Below, one piece after another: positions 25,536-34,861 of a stretch of 64,000 nucleotides of DNA. The first letter of the stretch is position 1. Each line of letters begins with the position of its first letter. The position numbers and the translations under genes were made by a program. The notes under the pieces are model-generated. The model saw nothing but the letters and a program-made list of their open reading frames with translations. It did no database searches and was not told the DNA's origin. This DNA is from Fervidicoccaceae archaeon (lineage in GTDB: Archaea > Thermoproteota > Thermoprotei_A > Sulfolobales > Fervidicoccaceae): NCBI GenBank assembly GCA_038734945.1, contig JAVYOA010000003.1, positions 16,907-80,906 of the forward strand, written 5' to 3'.

Positions 25536-27032
25536 TCAGGAAGATACTTTCATTAGCTTTACCCACTGCTCGGCAATATAGTTCATTGCATACTCAGCTG
25601 TTATCTTACCTCTGAAGTAATCGGCTACTGTATTTATGAATATTGGCCTCAGGTCGGTGAAGAAGTTCGTTATATAGTTAACGAGAGCCATTCTCTTTAG
25701 ATCAGGAATGCTCATTTCCTTCAGCAAAGGTATGAAGTTAGCAACCCAAGCAGTTTGATTTACCTTGGCTGCTTCCTCCATTCCGGAGAACGTTGCTGGG
25801 AGGAATCCATATAGCTGTGCACCCTTCCTATATTCTTCTGGAGTCATCATGAAGGCGATGAATTGTGCTGCTAGGTCTGGATCCTTTGAGTTCGGATTGA
25901 TTCCTATGAAGGTTGGAGCCTGACCTGTTGCCACGCTGGGGAGAGGAGCAATGCCTATGTTCCCTGCAACTTTCGACATGGAGGCGTTATTGTAAATTGG
26001 TATAAAGCTTGTCCATGCAGCTACCATAGCATAGTCTCCTGTCAAGAAGAGATCTCTGAGCTGATCGTATTCCATCGCCTGCTGGTCTATTGGTGGCTCA
26101 AACTGTATCAGAGCCTTATGAGTTTCTAGAGCCTTTATTCCTGCTGTGCAGTTTATTGTAGGTACTATAGTTCCGTTAACGCTCTTGAATAATGCCCAAT
26201 ATCCATGAACTGGAATCCCCTGCGATGAGACTGCTGGAACAGCTGTGCATGAATCATTTAGAGCATACGTAAAAAATATTGCTACATATCCATTGAAAAT
26301 CGACTGCGTCAATCCATCTGGAAAGAGAAGAGCATATTTTGTAATTCCTTTTGACTGGATAAATTGAGCAGCTGTTATCAGCTTATCCCATGTATCCCAC
26401 TTCGTTGGATCGAATGGAAAGCCATACTTGCTCTCGAACTCATTCTTCAATGTTTGATTTTGGAAGATGCTCTTCTGATAGACTAGGGCATAACCGAAAA
26501 CCTGTTGGAACGGCACTCCGGAAATCTTCACTATTCCTCCTTGGCTATCCAAAAGATATGTTGGAAGCAGAGTTGATGGTGGTATGTCGCTTAAATTGAA
26601 GACACCCTTTGTGAAGTATGGTCTTACATCGAGGAGATACGGACCAATCGTTGATGCCTGAGAGGGGTAGTATATTATGAGATCTGGTGAGGGATTTTGA
26701 TTTCTGAGAGAAGTGAGTGCTGTGGTTACTAGCTGAGCGTATGGCACAGGCTGAACCTGTACGGTTACTTTCGGATATTTGGCCATAAAGTCATTTGCAA
26801 CCATCTGAATGAATGGCAAGAGAGTTGGATCGCCGGATGGAACCAGAATGCTCAGTGAACCGGAAAGCGAGGATGTGGTTGTTTGTGTTGTTGTTGGAGA
26901 AGTTGTTGTAGTAGTTGTTGTGGGAGCTCCGCCTCCTCTTGTGGCGAGATAGGCTCCAACAGCTACCACTGCCAGTATAACTACAACTATTCCAATTAGG
27001 GCTGCTGATGATATTCCCCTCTTTCGAGACAT
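25536..27032 (-). CDS. ABC importer solute-binding protein with Thr-rich stalk
   Basis: Extracellular solute-binding protein, family 1 type. The order is an N-terminal basic-hydrophobic segment (about residues 4-32, RKRG then a long hydrophobic run), a Thr/Ser-rich stalk (about 38-58) and a two-lobed binding domain of about 440 residues. The stalk is a typical archaeal glycosylated linker that keeps the receptor above the membrane. ATG at 27032 is chosen because AGGTGA lies 6-9 nt upstream. It heads the operon with the fused permease and MalK-like ATPase. Solute unknown; sugar or oligosaccharide is likely from the ATPase type. Confidence 0.85.
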   Translation of the reverse strand: MSRKRGISSAALIGIVVVILAVVAVGAYLATRGGGAPTTTTTTTSPTTTQTTTSSLSGSLSILVPSGDPTLLPFIQMVANDFMAKYPKVTVQVQPVPYAQLVTTALTSLRNQNPSPDLIIYYPSQASTIGPYLLDVRPYFTKGVFNLSDIPPSTLLPTYLLDSQGGIVKISGVPFQQVFGYALVYQKSIFQNQTLKNEFESKYGFPFDPTKWDTWDKLITAAQFIQSKGITKYALLFPDGLTQSIFNGYVAIFFTYALNDSCTAVPAVSSQGIPVHGYWALFKSVNGTIVPTINCTAGIKALETHKALIQFEPPIDQQAMEYDQLRDLFLTGDYAMVAAWTSFIPIYNNASMSKVAGNIGIAPLPSVATGQAPTFIGINPNSKDPDLAAQFIAFMMTPEEYRKGAQLYGFLPATFSGMEEAAKVNQTAWVANFIPLLKEMSIPDLKRMALVNYITNFFTDLRPIFINTVADYFRGKITAEYAMNYIAEQWVKLMKVSS

Positions 27033-27134
27033 ATTATTCACCTGATATAAATTTTTCATTATCAAAGTGGTATAAATGACTTTTTAGAGATCATGTGAGG
27101 TTACTATTTAATTTTTTTCTTTTAAAATGAAAAA

Positions 27135-28766
27135 TCATGCTGTTGGAGAAATTCCCGTTGCTACCGCCTTTGTGAGCCTCGAAAACAGCCATGTAGTAAA
27201 TAGCGTTATAGCTATAAGTATTGTGGTTAGGGCTGCTCCATCTCCGAAAAATCCCTCCGAGAACATCATAAACGCTACAACTATGGCTGTCTCGACCTGT
27301 ACAGACAGGATAGCACTAGCACTGAGCTCCTTCACAGAGCTGTTGAAAACGAACACCCAGGAGCTGAGAAGACCTCTCATCAAAATAGGTAAGACTATCC
27401 CTCTTAGGGTTTTGAAGAGGCTGACGCCGTGTATTCTGGAAGCCTCTTCCAGCGATTCATCCAGCTGCATTATGTTGGACTCAAGCGTCCTCGTAGCATA
27501 TGGAAGGAATCTAATAATAAATGCGATTAGCAACATAACCCAAGTTCCGTATATGAGAGGATAAATTTTCCCGCTGGCAACTATAAGCCCCACACCAATC
27601 ACCAGTCCGGGAATACTGAACGGCAGAAATATGACGTAATCTGCTATTTTCGATGATATACCCTTTTCTCTAACGATCATATAGGCTACCAGGAAACCGA
27701 ATAAGGAAGCAAAAGTAGCTGCAAGGACGCTTACTAAAAAAGTTACAGAGAGAGCATTGAGCACTCTGCCCATGCTGAGAACTCTTTGAAAATGATATAG
27801 GCCTATGTTCTCGAGTGTGATTGGCAGGCCTATAGTTTTTATAAATGAGCCAAATGCCACTGATCCTATTGGAAGATAGACGAGAAGTAGGAGAATAGAG
27901 ATGAGCAATATTCCTATCTTGCCTCCTTTTTTCTTCTCTAATCTTCCGGCCTTACCTGAAATTGCTACATATTTTTTTCCTTTCAGCACGAGGTAGTTGA
28001 TAGCGAGAAGTGAAATTCCTATGGCAGAGAGAATTAGAGAGAGGGCCTCAGCAAGTTCGTATTCAATAGGAGCTACAGTCATGAAGGAATAAATCATTGT
28101 TGTGAGCACTGGATAGCCCACTGGTATTCCAAGGACTGCTGGTGCTCCGAACTCAGAAATGGAATATGCAAAGGAAAGAATAAAGCCTGAAAGAATGTGC
28201 GGCCTGATTAGAGGGAGCACGATCTTCGTTGCTACCGATCTTGAGGGTATGCCATGTATCTTTGCTGCTTCTTCGAGCTCTGGGTTGAGGTTCTTGAGGC
28301 CTGTGTATATGCTTAGCAGAGCCAGAGGGTAGTTGTGCAGAGCAAATATTACTATTAAGCTGAATGGCCCATATGGATATATGGGACTCTGCATTCCAAA
28401 AAGCTTTTCAAAGAATCCATTCTTTGTCCATATAAGGACCCAACCTATTGCCATAGCAAAGGATGGCATTATATAGGGGCCAGTCAGGAGAGAGAGAAGG
28501 AGTTCTTCTCTTCGATAGCTTCTTCTGGCTAGAATCCAGGCCAAAGCCAAGCCCAAAAGTGTTGATAATGCTGCAGAAATACCACATACGAAAATTGAGT
28601 TCATCAGTGGTATTTTCAAGTAATATGGCTTTGAAAAAAGCGATTCGATCTTGTAACTTTCAGTCACACTGAGGTAAGCTACATCCCAAACTATGAATGC
28701 TATAGGGGGTAATACTAGGAAAAAAATTAATGTTATAAGAATTGCTTTTGTTGTTGCCGGAATCAT
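27135..28766 (-). CDS. Fbp-type ABC permease with two fused modules
   Basis: About 543 residues, twelve or so membrane segments, two permease modules. Coupling motifs are EEAAKIHGIPSRSVATKIVLP in the first half and EEASRIHGVSLFKTLRGIVLP in the second. This fused layout is normal for FbpB-like Fe(III) and related importers. ATG at 28766 has GGTG 9 nt upstream; GTG at 28778 is the alternative. It follows its binding-protein gene by a few bases. The matching ATPase is probably the divergent gene at 29914. Fe(III), thiamine, spermidine or phosphonate-type substrates are possible. Confidence 0.83.
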   Translation of the reverse strand: MIPATTKAILITLIFFLVLPPIAFIVWDVAYLSVTESYKIESLFSKPYYLKIPLMNSIFVCGISAALSTLLGLALAWILARRSYRREELLLSLLTGPYIMPSFAMAIGWVLIWTKNGFFEKLFGMQSPIYPYGPFSLIVIFALHNYPLALLSIYTGLKNLNPELEEAAKIHGIPSRSVATKIVLPLIRPHILSGFILSFAYSISEFGAPAVLGIPVGYPVLTTMIYSFMTVAPIEYELAEALSLILSAIGISLLAINYLVLKGKKYVAISGKAGRLEKKKGGKIGILLISILLLLVYLPIGSVAFGSFIKTIGLPITLENIGLYHFQRVLSMGRVLNALSVTFLVSVLAATFASLFGFLVAYMIVREKGISSKIADYVIFLPFSIPGLVIGVGLIVASGKIYPLIYGTWVMLLIAFIIRFLPYATRTLESNIMQLDESLEEASRIHGVSLFKTLRGIVLPILMRGLLSSWVFVFNSSVKELSASAILSVQVETAIVVAFMMFSEGFFGDGAALTTILIAITLFTTWLFSRLTKAVATGISPTA

Positions 28767-28790
28767 TTTTCGAGGCACCGATTTATTCGT

Positions 28791-29849
28791 TCATCCTCCG
28801 AATATAGATGTCCAGTTATCTCTCAGTCCAGCAACGTATGGCTGAAGATCATTTATTGTGACATTGAACGTTTTCATTTGACTCAATGGAGGAAGGCCAG
28901 GAGGTGTTGGTCCATCGATTCTGCTAGAATATGTATAAGCATTTGCCAAAGATATAGCGGCCTGTTTCGACAAAAGATATCTTAGAAGAAGGGTGGCATC
29001 TGATAGATGCTTGGTACCATTGATTATTCCGATGGGGCTTGGTATAATAATAGCACCATCATTTGGAATAGTATAGTTCAGGTTCGTGTATGTCTTCAGA
29101 TACATTGTCAGAGTAATTCCAACAGGCCTTTCTCCAGTGGCTACTGATCTGGCAACGTCGGGGACGTCTTGAACCACGAGCGGATTGTTCTGTTTAAGCT
29201 GCTGGAAGTATCCCCAACCATACTTTGAGACCAGAGCTAGAACAGAGTACTGCCACGATCCTGAAACCATTGGATTAGCGATAACTAACTTGTCCTTCCA
29301 TTGCGGCTGGAGCAGCTCCTGCCAAGACCTGGGGGGATTGCTGACAAGGGCTGGATTATACACTATGACCATTACCAGAAGTCTTCCCATAACGTAGTAG
29401 CCATTCGGATCTTTGTAAATGTTGGGAATGTACTGCATTTCGGGAACTGAGGGAATTTTTGCTATTAGTCCATTGTCCTGAAGGGTCTTGAAGTCAAAGT
29501 ATCCAGCAAGATAGACAACGTCTGCCTTAATGCTTCCTGCTTTTTGTTCGGCCAAGATTTTCGCAACTACGCTACCAGATCCAGCTCTGTAATAGTCTAG
29601 CTTGGAAAAGTTGGAGAAATAAGTGTTCCAGTCCTTGATCCATCCGTCCATGATTTCCTGTGGAATTGATGTATATAGCATCACGCTTCCTGTTAGATCT
29701 GTGGGAATCTCTATTGTTTCTCCTGTTGACATAGTCACATGAGCTAAAGCTGGTCCTCCACCAGCTTCTCTTTCATATAGATAATATCCTAAAACAGCTG
29801 CCACGATAACTACAGCAATGGCTATACCTAAGACTGCTTTGGATACCAT
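28791..29849 (-). CDS. Fbp/Pot-like solute-binding protein
   Basis: A 352-residue extracytoplasmic binding protein. One hydrophobic N-terminal helix (about residues 4-24) serves as anchor or signal. The mature region contains TGSVMLYTSIPQEIMDGWIKDW, AGSGSVVAKILAEQ and DVVYLAGYFDF, patterns of the FbpA/AfuA-type family 1/6 receptors for Fe(III), phosphonates or polyamines. Unlike the neighbouring receptor, it lacks a Thr-rich stalk. ATG at 29849 follows GGAGTGGGATC. The ATPase gene begins 64 bp away on the other strand, so the importer is expressed from a divergent promoter. Confidence 0.82.
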   Translation of the reverse strand: MVSKAVLGIAIAVVIVAAVLGYYLYEREAGGGPALAHVTMSTGETIEIPTDLTGSVMLYTSIPQEIMDGWIKDWNTYFSNFSKLDYYRAGSGSVVAKILAEQKAGSIKADVVYLAGYFDFKTLQDNGLIAKIPSVPEMQYIPNIYKDPNGYYVMGRLLVMVIVYNPALVSNPPRSWQELLQPQWKDKLVIANPMVSGSWQYSVLALVSKYGWGYFQQLKQNNPLVVQDVPDVARSVATGERPVGITLTMYLKTYTNLNYTIPNDGAIIIPSPIGIINGTKHLSDATLLLRYLLSKQAAISLANAYTYSSRIDGPTPPGLPPLSQMKTFNVTINDLQPYVAGLRDNWTSIFGG

Positions 29850-29913
29850 GATCCCACTCCGAAAAATATTTTAAAAATTTTTTCAACAAGATTGCAAATA
29901 AATCTTTAGTTGA

Positions 29914-31005
29914 GTGGAAATGCCTGAGCTTTTTCTGGACGGGATCAGTAAGCAGTATGGAAAAGTAGTTGCTGTGAAAGATGTAACCCTGAAAGTAGAG
30001 GATGGGAAGATAGTGAGCTTGTTGGGTCCAAGCGGCTGCGGAAAGACGACAACCCTTAGAATCATTGCTGGGCTTACCTTGCCGGATAAGGGAAAAATTC
30101 TGCTTGGGGGAAGGGACATAACTTTCTTTCCACCAGAAAAAAGAGGCATGGGAATGGTATTTCAGAACTATGCAGTATGGCCCCACATGACTGTATTTGA
30201 TAACGTAGCCTTTCCATTGAAAAGCAAGGGTTTAAGCAAGGGAGAGATAGCATCGAGAGTAAAGGAAGCTCTCGAGCTCGTTAGAATGTACGAGCTGAGA
30301 AACAGGTATCCTCACCAGCTTTCTGGTGGACAGCAGCAGAGGGTTGCTCTAGCAAGAGCGCTGGCAGTATATCCAGAGGTGCTATTGCTCGATGAGCCCC
30401 TGAGCAACCTTGATGCCAGGTTGAGAGAGGAAATGAGATTTGAGATAAGGGAGCTACAGAGGAGGCTTAAGCTTACTGCTGTATATGTAACGCATGACCA
30501 GCTTGAGGCATTCACAATTTCTGATAAAATAGCTGTAATGAACGAGGGGAAGATTCTTCAGATTTCTGAGCCCAGGGAGCTCTACAATAACCCAGCAAAC
30601 GATTTCGTAGCCACATTTCTCGGTAAGCTGAATGCGATGAGAGGAGAGGTCACATCGGTTCTCGAGAACTGCTTCGCTCTGATAAGAACACCTATAGGAA
30701 TTCTGAGGGCAAGAATGACTAAGTGTGGAGAGGGCTTGAAGGGATCGAGAGTTTTAGTTGGGATAAGACCGCTCAGTTTGAAGATAGTCAAGAGAGAAGT
30801 CAACAAGGATGAGTGGAATTATGTTAGAGGAACTGTTGTTTCTTCAGTGTTCCTCGGAGATCTGTTCGAATACAAGGTCAAGGTTTCCGAGGAAGCTGTT
30901 CTTATAGTACAGTCCACAGAGGAAGCGAATGAGGGGGAAGAAATAGGACTTCTTCTTGATCCTGAAAGGCTTCTTGTTGTACCAATATACTCGGAGATTG
31001 CATAG
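29914..31005 (+). CDS. Fbp/Pot-type ABC ATPase
   Basis: ABC ATPase of 363 residues. Walker A GPSGCGKTT at 38-46, Q-loop VFQNYAVWPHMT, signature LSGGQQQR, Walker B LLLDEPLSNLDAR and VTHDQLEA. The C-terminal TOBE domain (about 275-360) includes VGIRPLSLKIV. The PotA/FbpC-type architecture matches the divergent permease and binding protein. Start is GTG 29914 or ATG 29920; neither has a clear ribosome site. The 64-bp divergent spacer holds both promoters. Confidence 0.86.
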   Translation: MEMPELFLDGISKQYGKVVAVKDVTLKVEDGKIVSLLGPSGCGKTTTLRIIAGLTLPDKGKILLGGRDITFFPPEKRGMGMVFQNYAVWPHMTVFDNVAFPLKSKGLSKGEIASRVKEALELVRMYELRNRYPHQLSGGQQQRVALARALAVYPEVLLLDEPLSNLDARLREEMRFEIRELQRRLKLTAVYVTHDQLEAFTISDKIAVMNEGKILQISEPRELYNNPANDFVATFLGKLNAMRGEVTSVLENCFALIRTPIGILRARMTKCGEGLKGSRVLVGIRPLSLKIVKREVNKDEWNYVRGTVVSSVFLGDLFEYKVKVSEEAVLIVQSTEEANEGEEIGLLLDPERLLVVPIYSEIA

Positions 31006-31231
31006 ATTTTCCATAGAAAAGTTATGGGCTCTAACACGCAAATAAAGTTTATCTTGGACCTTGCAGTAATTTGCAAGAGAAAACAACTCTATAACAAACA
31101 GACTGAATATATTCATGAAACATTTTAGCGATTATTTTAAAAACTTAAGGTGTAGCATTTAATTTGTTATGATGACAAAATGATATGAAGATTTCGGTTT
31201 TGCCGGCAAAGCAATAGCAGAATTTCCATAG
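31006..31231. other. Intergenic region upstream of the glycosyltransferase
   Basis: About 230 AT-rich bases without a credible gene. It holds a small inverted repeat CTTGCA/TGCAAG at about 31060-31077 that may mark the end of the ATPase transcript, A/T-rich promoter-like tracts, and the CCGG palindrome described separately. Confidence 0.4.
31199..31219 (+). repeat. CCGG-centred palindrome plus GCAATAGCA, copy 2
   Basis: TTTGCCGGCAAA is a perfect 12-bp palindrome followed directly by GCAATAGCA. Compared with copy 1 before TFB, the base pair flanking CCGG changes from A-T to G-C and the outer pairs differ compensatorily, while AAGCAATAGCA is identical. It lies 25 nt before the glycosyltransferase start. 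Confidence 0.4.
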
Positions 31232-31243
31232 GTGCCAGAACGC

Positions 31244-32710
31244 ATGTTACCTCCAGTGATACCTCAGTTCATTGAGGTTGATGATATCGTAAAGTTCAGC
31301 ATGTTCTTGACATATATCAAATATGGGCTTTATTTTATTTGGATAGTTCCACTTTATAGAGGAATAGTAACATTCAAGTCATGGAAAACCCATTATCAGA
31401 GCCTTGTGAAGATTCCCGCGAGAACTGAGGCTATACCCATTCTTCGCTATCCAACTGTAGCTGTTGTTATACCAGCTAGAAATGCATCCAAGTTCATAAG
31501 AAGCTCGATCCTTTCCGTTCTCAACCAAAGTGTTTTACCTAGAACTATATATGTTCTGAATGATGCATCCAAGGACAATACCTTAGAAGTTGTTCAAAAT
31601 TTAATAGGAGAGCTATCGGGAGAGCTTATTGAAGTGAGAGCTGAAAAAGGGAGAACGCTTCTGAAGTATCGCGTTCACCTGAGAACAGGGAAGGAAATAT
31701 ATATAGCTATCATGTCATTCGCCTCCCATTCGGGAAAGCCAAAAATGATAAATTCTGTGCTAGGAGAAGTAGCAAAGGAACATGACTACATGCTAGTGTT
31801 AGATTCTGATACTATAGTGGAGAAAAAATATATTGAAAAATTAATGCATTTCATGAATAAGGACGAGAGTGTTGTTGGGGCAAATGGCACGGTACTACTA
31901 TGGAAACCGGAGGGAAGCGGAAAAGCATCATGGTTCTTCGCAAGAGCCTTTAGGAATATCGCCTCCCTCTATTATCTTCTCACAGTAAGATTCTCGGAAA
32001 GTGTTTTTAAGAGTGTTAACAGCCTAAATGGTAGCTGTGCTCTATATAAAGTAAAACCACTTATAGAAGTTGGAGGAATACCAGAGGATACTTATGTAGA
32101 GGATACTTCAATAAGTTGGGAGCTTCAGCTTAGAGGATATAATGTTCTATACATACCTGGAGCTTATTCCTACACGGTTGATCCATCCTCTCCAAGAAGA
32201 TTTTTCTCTAAGGTCTTCAGAATAACCTTGGGTATACAGAAGCTTTTCATTACAAGAGCAAAGAAGCTTGTTAGGAAAAGGAGGAGAAATCTTGTACTTA
32301 CTTCTCTCTATACAAGCCTAGGCAGTCTTCCTTTCATTTTTGTCATTGCCAACACCATAATTTCAGCTATTCTTGCAGAGTTTGGAATCTATGGTGGCGG
32401 TCTATCTCAGTATATTTTCGGATCTCTCCAGTTCACTCCCATATCAATCGTACTAGCATTCATCTATAAGTACCCTCTCAGCTACTTGCTACTGAGCTAT
32501 CTGATAGGCATACTTGAATCCTTTGCGATCTATAAGTTCCTAGAAAGGCTGTACAGAGAGGAGCCAAGCATAAGAGTATCCTTGAAGTCAGCAGGAAAAA
32601 CAATAGTACTCGTGCCTCTAATACTGTGGGTGCAGGCATTCATAGCTCTAATTTCTCTCCCAATCTCAATATATCATGTCATTGCGAATAAGAAAATCAG
32701 CAGGTGGTAG
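31244..32710 (+). CDS. Membrane glycosyltransferase family 2 (processive type)
   Basis: About 488 residues. A hydrophobic N-terminal segment (about 20-40) precedes a GT-A domain with VVIPARNASKFI, LNDASKDNT, the DxD site LVLDSDTIV and the acceptor/catalytic EDTSISWELQLRGY. Four or more C-terminal membrane segments follow (about 345-480). The topology resembles processive polysaccharide synthases such as PgaC/hyaluronan synthase; the usual QxxRW is not obvious. I chose ATG 31244 because AGGTG lies 9 nt upstream; GTG 31232 is the alternative. The next gene overlaps or abuts it and encodes a polysaccharide deacetylase-like protein, suggesting that a surface polymer is made and trimmed. Confidence 0.82.
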   Translation: MLPPVIPQFIEVDDIVKFSMFLTYIKYGLYFIWIVPLYRGIVTFKSWKTHYQSLVKIPARTEAIPILRYPTVAVVIPARNASKFIRSSILSVLNQSVLPRTIYVLNDASKDNTLEVVQNLIGELSGELIEVRAEKGRTLLKYRVHLRTGKEIYIAIMSFASHSGKPKMINSVLGEVAKEHDYMLVLDSDTIVEKKYIEKLMHFMNKDESVVGANGTVLLWKPEGSGKASWFFARAFRNIASLYYLLTVRFSESVFKSVNSLNGSCALYKVKPLIEVGGIPEDTYVEDTSISWELQLRGYNVLYIPGAYSYTVDPSSPRRFFSKVFRITLGIQKLFITRAKKLVRKRRRNLVLTSLYTSLGSLPFIFVIANTIISAILAEFGIYGGGLSQYIFGSLQFTPISIVLAFIYKYPLSYLLLSYLIGILESFAIYKFLERLYREEPSIRVSLKSAGKTIVLVPLILWVQAFIALISLPISIYHVIANKKISRW

Positions 32711-32714
32711 ACCC

Positions 32715-33833
32715 TTGATTGGCAGAAATTTGAGATATGCTGCCATATTAGTAACTATACTGGTGATTTTCCTCTCAATTGCAACTTTTACGGAGGTTTT
32801 CAGCGAAAAAGAACCAATAAGGTACGTGGGCCCCACTAAGTTCTATGCAAATTATTCATCTGCCTGCATTTTCCGTGTTGATGATTTTGTAGCGGATCCT
32901 TCAGAAATTTATAATATAACCTTTCATATTGGTTCTAAGAATATTACGCTTCACAACTACCAGATGGATCTGATAAATTACTTGCTCACATCACATCCAG
33001 AAGCTAGGCTAGTATTTGGTGTAATAACTGGTGATCTTTCTGGCGAAAACAACAGTGAGCTGTGGTCCCTCTATTCTGTGCTGGTTAAGGAATATGGGTG
33101 GGAAGCTGCCTCTCATACACGATATCACTTATTGCCTCCAAGGAGCACGAATGATATCCTCGGTTCGATAAGAGATATAGAGGGGAACATAACTGGCTAT
33201 AAGGTTCTCACATATATCCCTCCATATGGAAAAACCGATAAGAAAGAGCTGGGGCTTCTCAAAGAAGCTGGAGTAAAAATAATCATGAGCGATAAGCCTT
33301 TCCAGTTCAGAGAGCCAGCAGAATGGAGTAACCTTCATATAACGCTAAAAATCTCTCCTTCAATTCCTTGGGTAGAGCCGCTGAAAATATTGCACTCCAT
33401 TGAAAACAGAATTGGAGGAATAATGGTTATATATACACATGCAACCAGCTTCGACTGGAAGAACAGCAGACAATTGGAAGATGCTTTTAATACAGCTCTC
33501 TCTGTAGTTGAGGATGGAAGAACTTGGATAACGGTACCTTCAGAGCTCTACAAGTACTACGTTGAAAGAAATAATGTTCAGGTCTACTTGATAAATGGAA
33601 ACCAATTCAAAATAGAGCTCAGAAAGGCCATCGATTTTCAGCCCATTCCCATAACCTTCAAATTCATTGTAGATAGAGAAGTTAAAGCTGTTTATTTCAA
33701 CAACTCAGCTATACCTGAACTTGATTCCTTCGGATATATACCAAAAGTAGGATATAAGCAAATTGGAAACACGCTATTAGTATCTGTTTTACCCAATGGA
33801 ACCCTGGAAGTTCTTTTCAGCGGGGGCAGCTAA
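32715..33833 (+). CDS. Membrane-anchored polysaccharide deacetylase-like protein
   Basis: About 372 residues: an N-terminal membrane anchor (about residues 7-27), then an extracellular NodB-like/DUF2334-like domain. Metal-site residues look present as FRVDDF (Asp pair) and ASHTRYH (H-x3-H), with YTHATSF further on as the probable catalytic His region. The last 90 residues look like a beta-sandwich. TTG at 32715 has AGGTGG upstream and follows the glycosyltransferase stop; ATG 32676 would overlap by 35 bp. It may deacetylate the polymer made by the previous gene, by analogy with PgaB/IcaB; this is inference. Confidence 0.7.
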   Translation: MIGRNLRYAAILVTILVIFLSIATFTEVFSEKEPIRYVGPTKFYANYSSACIFRVDDFVADPSEIYNITFHIGSKNITLHNYQMDLINYLLTSHPEARLVFGVITGDLSGENNSELWSLYSVLVKEYGWEAASHTRYHLLPPRSTNDILGSIRDIEGNITGYKVLTYIPPYGKTDKKELGLLKEAGVKIIMSDKPFQFREPAEWSNLHITLKISPSIPWVEPLKILHSIENRIGGIMVIYTHATSFDWKNSRQLEDAFNTALSVVEDGRTWITVPSELYKYYVERNNVQVYLINGNQFKIELRKAIDFQPIPITFKFIVDREVKAVYFNNSAIPELDSFGYIPKVGYKQIGNTLLVSVLPNGTLEVLFSGGS

Positions 33834-34747
33834 TGCAACAGGATTTCTACTTTGATTATTGCATAGTTGGCCTTGGAAACATAGGAATTCTGATTTCATA
33901 TTTTCTCAGAGAAAGGAAATATGCTGTTATTTCGAGGAGAAGCAAAGGAACTCACATGAAGGTTGTTCTCAAGAGGGGGGGAGAAAAAATATGGTCCGAA
34001 AATGTCAATACTTTTCCACCAGATTCTAAAATAAAATGCGACATCCTTATACTCTCCCTCAAGGCTTATGACATACCATGGGCTTTGTCCTATTTGAAAG
34101 ATAAGGGAAAAAGGGTTGCGATATTTTCCAATGGCCTTGGATTGTTGGAGATGGCATCCACAAGTTTTGGTATCAACAATTCTGTGGCTACTTCCATCAC
34201 CTATGGACTAACAAGCTGCGGCGAGAACTGTAGCGAAATTAGGGGAGATGGTGAAATCAGAATAGGGGGAATGGGTTCATCTGAAGCCCTGAAAATGGCA
34301 GAGCAGATAGCAGAAGAAATAAGAAGGGGCGGAGGCAAAGCGCATGCTGAGATGAACATCTTACCACATCTATGGCTCAAGGGAATTGTGAACTCCGCAA
34401 TAAACCCAGTCACAGCCATTCTAAGAAAACCCAATGGATTTGTTGTAGAGAATGAATATGCTCAAGAAATAGTAGAAAAGGTTGCAGAGGAGGGAAAGGA
34501 AATTGCTGAAAAGCTTGGAATAAGCCTTGAAAGAGATCCTCTGGAAGCAATAATCGATGTAGCTTCAAGGACCAAATCCAATTACAGCAGCATGCTTCAG
34601 GACATTTTGAATGGAAGAAGGACCGAAATAGATTTCATAAATGGATATATAGTAAGGGAAGGTATACGATTGGGCATCAAAGTGGATGTCAATCTTTCTC
34701 TATATCTCCTCGTTAAGGCTCTTGAAAATAGAATGGGAAGTGGATAA
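33833..34747 (+). CDS. panE: 2-dehydropantoate 2-reductase (ketopantoate reductase)
   Basis: Reduces ketopantoate to pantoate with NAD(P)H in CoA biosynthesis. The N-terminal Rossmann motif is IVGLGNIGILIS (GxGxxG), and the conserved catalytic lysines lie in LSLKAYD and HLWLKGIVNSAINPVTAI (the K-x3-N-x3-N-x2-(T/S) signature). The C-terminal helical domain has NYSSMLQDILNGRRTEIDFINGYIV, typical of PanE/ApbA. ATG overlaps the previous stop (TAATG) with GGGGGC upstream, so it is coupled to the deacetylase-like gene even though the functions differ. panB follows after 114 bp. Confidence 0.92.
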   Translation: MQQDFYFDYCIVGLGNIGILISYFLRERKYAVISRRSKGTHMKVVLKRGGEKIWSENVNTFPPDSKIKCDILILSLKAYDIPWALSYLKDKGKRVAIFSNGLGLLEMASTSFGINNSVATSITYGLTSCGENCSEIRGDGEIRIGGMGSSEALKMAEQIAEEIRRGGGKAHAEMNILPHLWLKGIVNSAINPVTAILRKPNGFVVENEYAQEIVEKVAEEGKEIAEKLGISLERDPLEAIIDVASRTKSNYSSMLQDILNGRRTEIDFINGYIVREGIRLGIKVDVNLSLYLLVKALENRMGSG

Positions 34748-34861
34748 AAATGCACGGCTGTGTTTTAAGTTTTTAATAAGAAAAATCTAAATAATAGATA
34801 TAATACTTTACATGACATTTATTTTTGAGATGTTTTCTATCGAATTCGGAGGAGCACAGAA

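Noticed and set aside
26880..26935. Short tandem repeat of GTT/GTTGTT in the binding protein gene
   Set aside because: It encodes the Thr-rich stalk typical of archaeal receptors; no independent DNA repeat is needed.
27135..28766. Fused permease as an anomaly in the second ABC importer
   Set aside because: Two modules in one chain are standard for FbpB-type permeases; only the sugar-type fusion is unusual.
31165..31190. C/D box sRNA (ATGATGA box) before the glycosyltransferase
   Set aside because: A C-like box is present but no CTGA D or D' boxes occur at the right distance.
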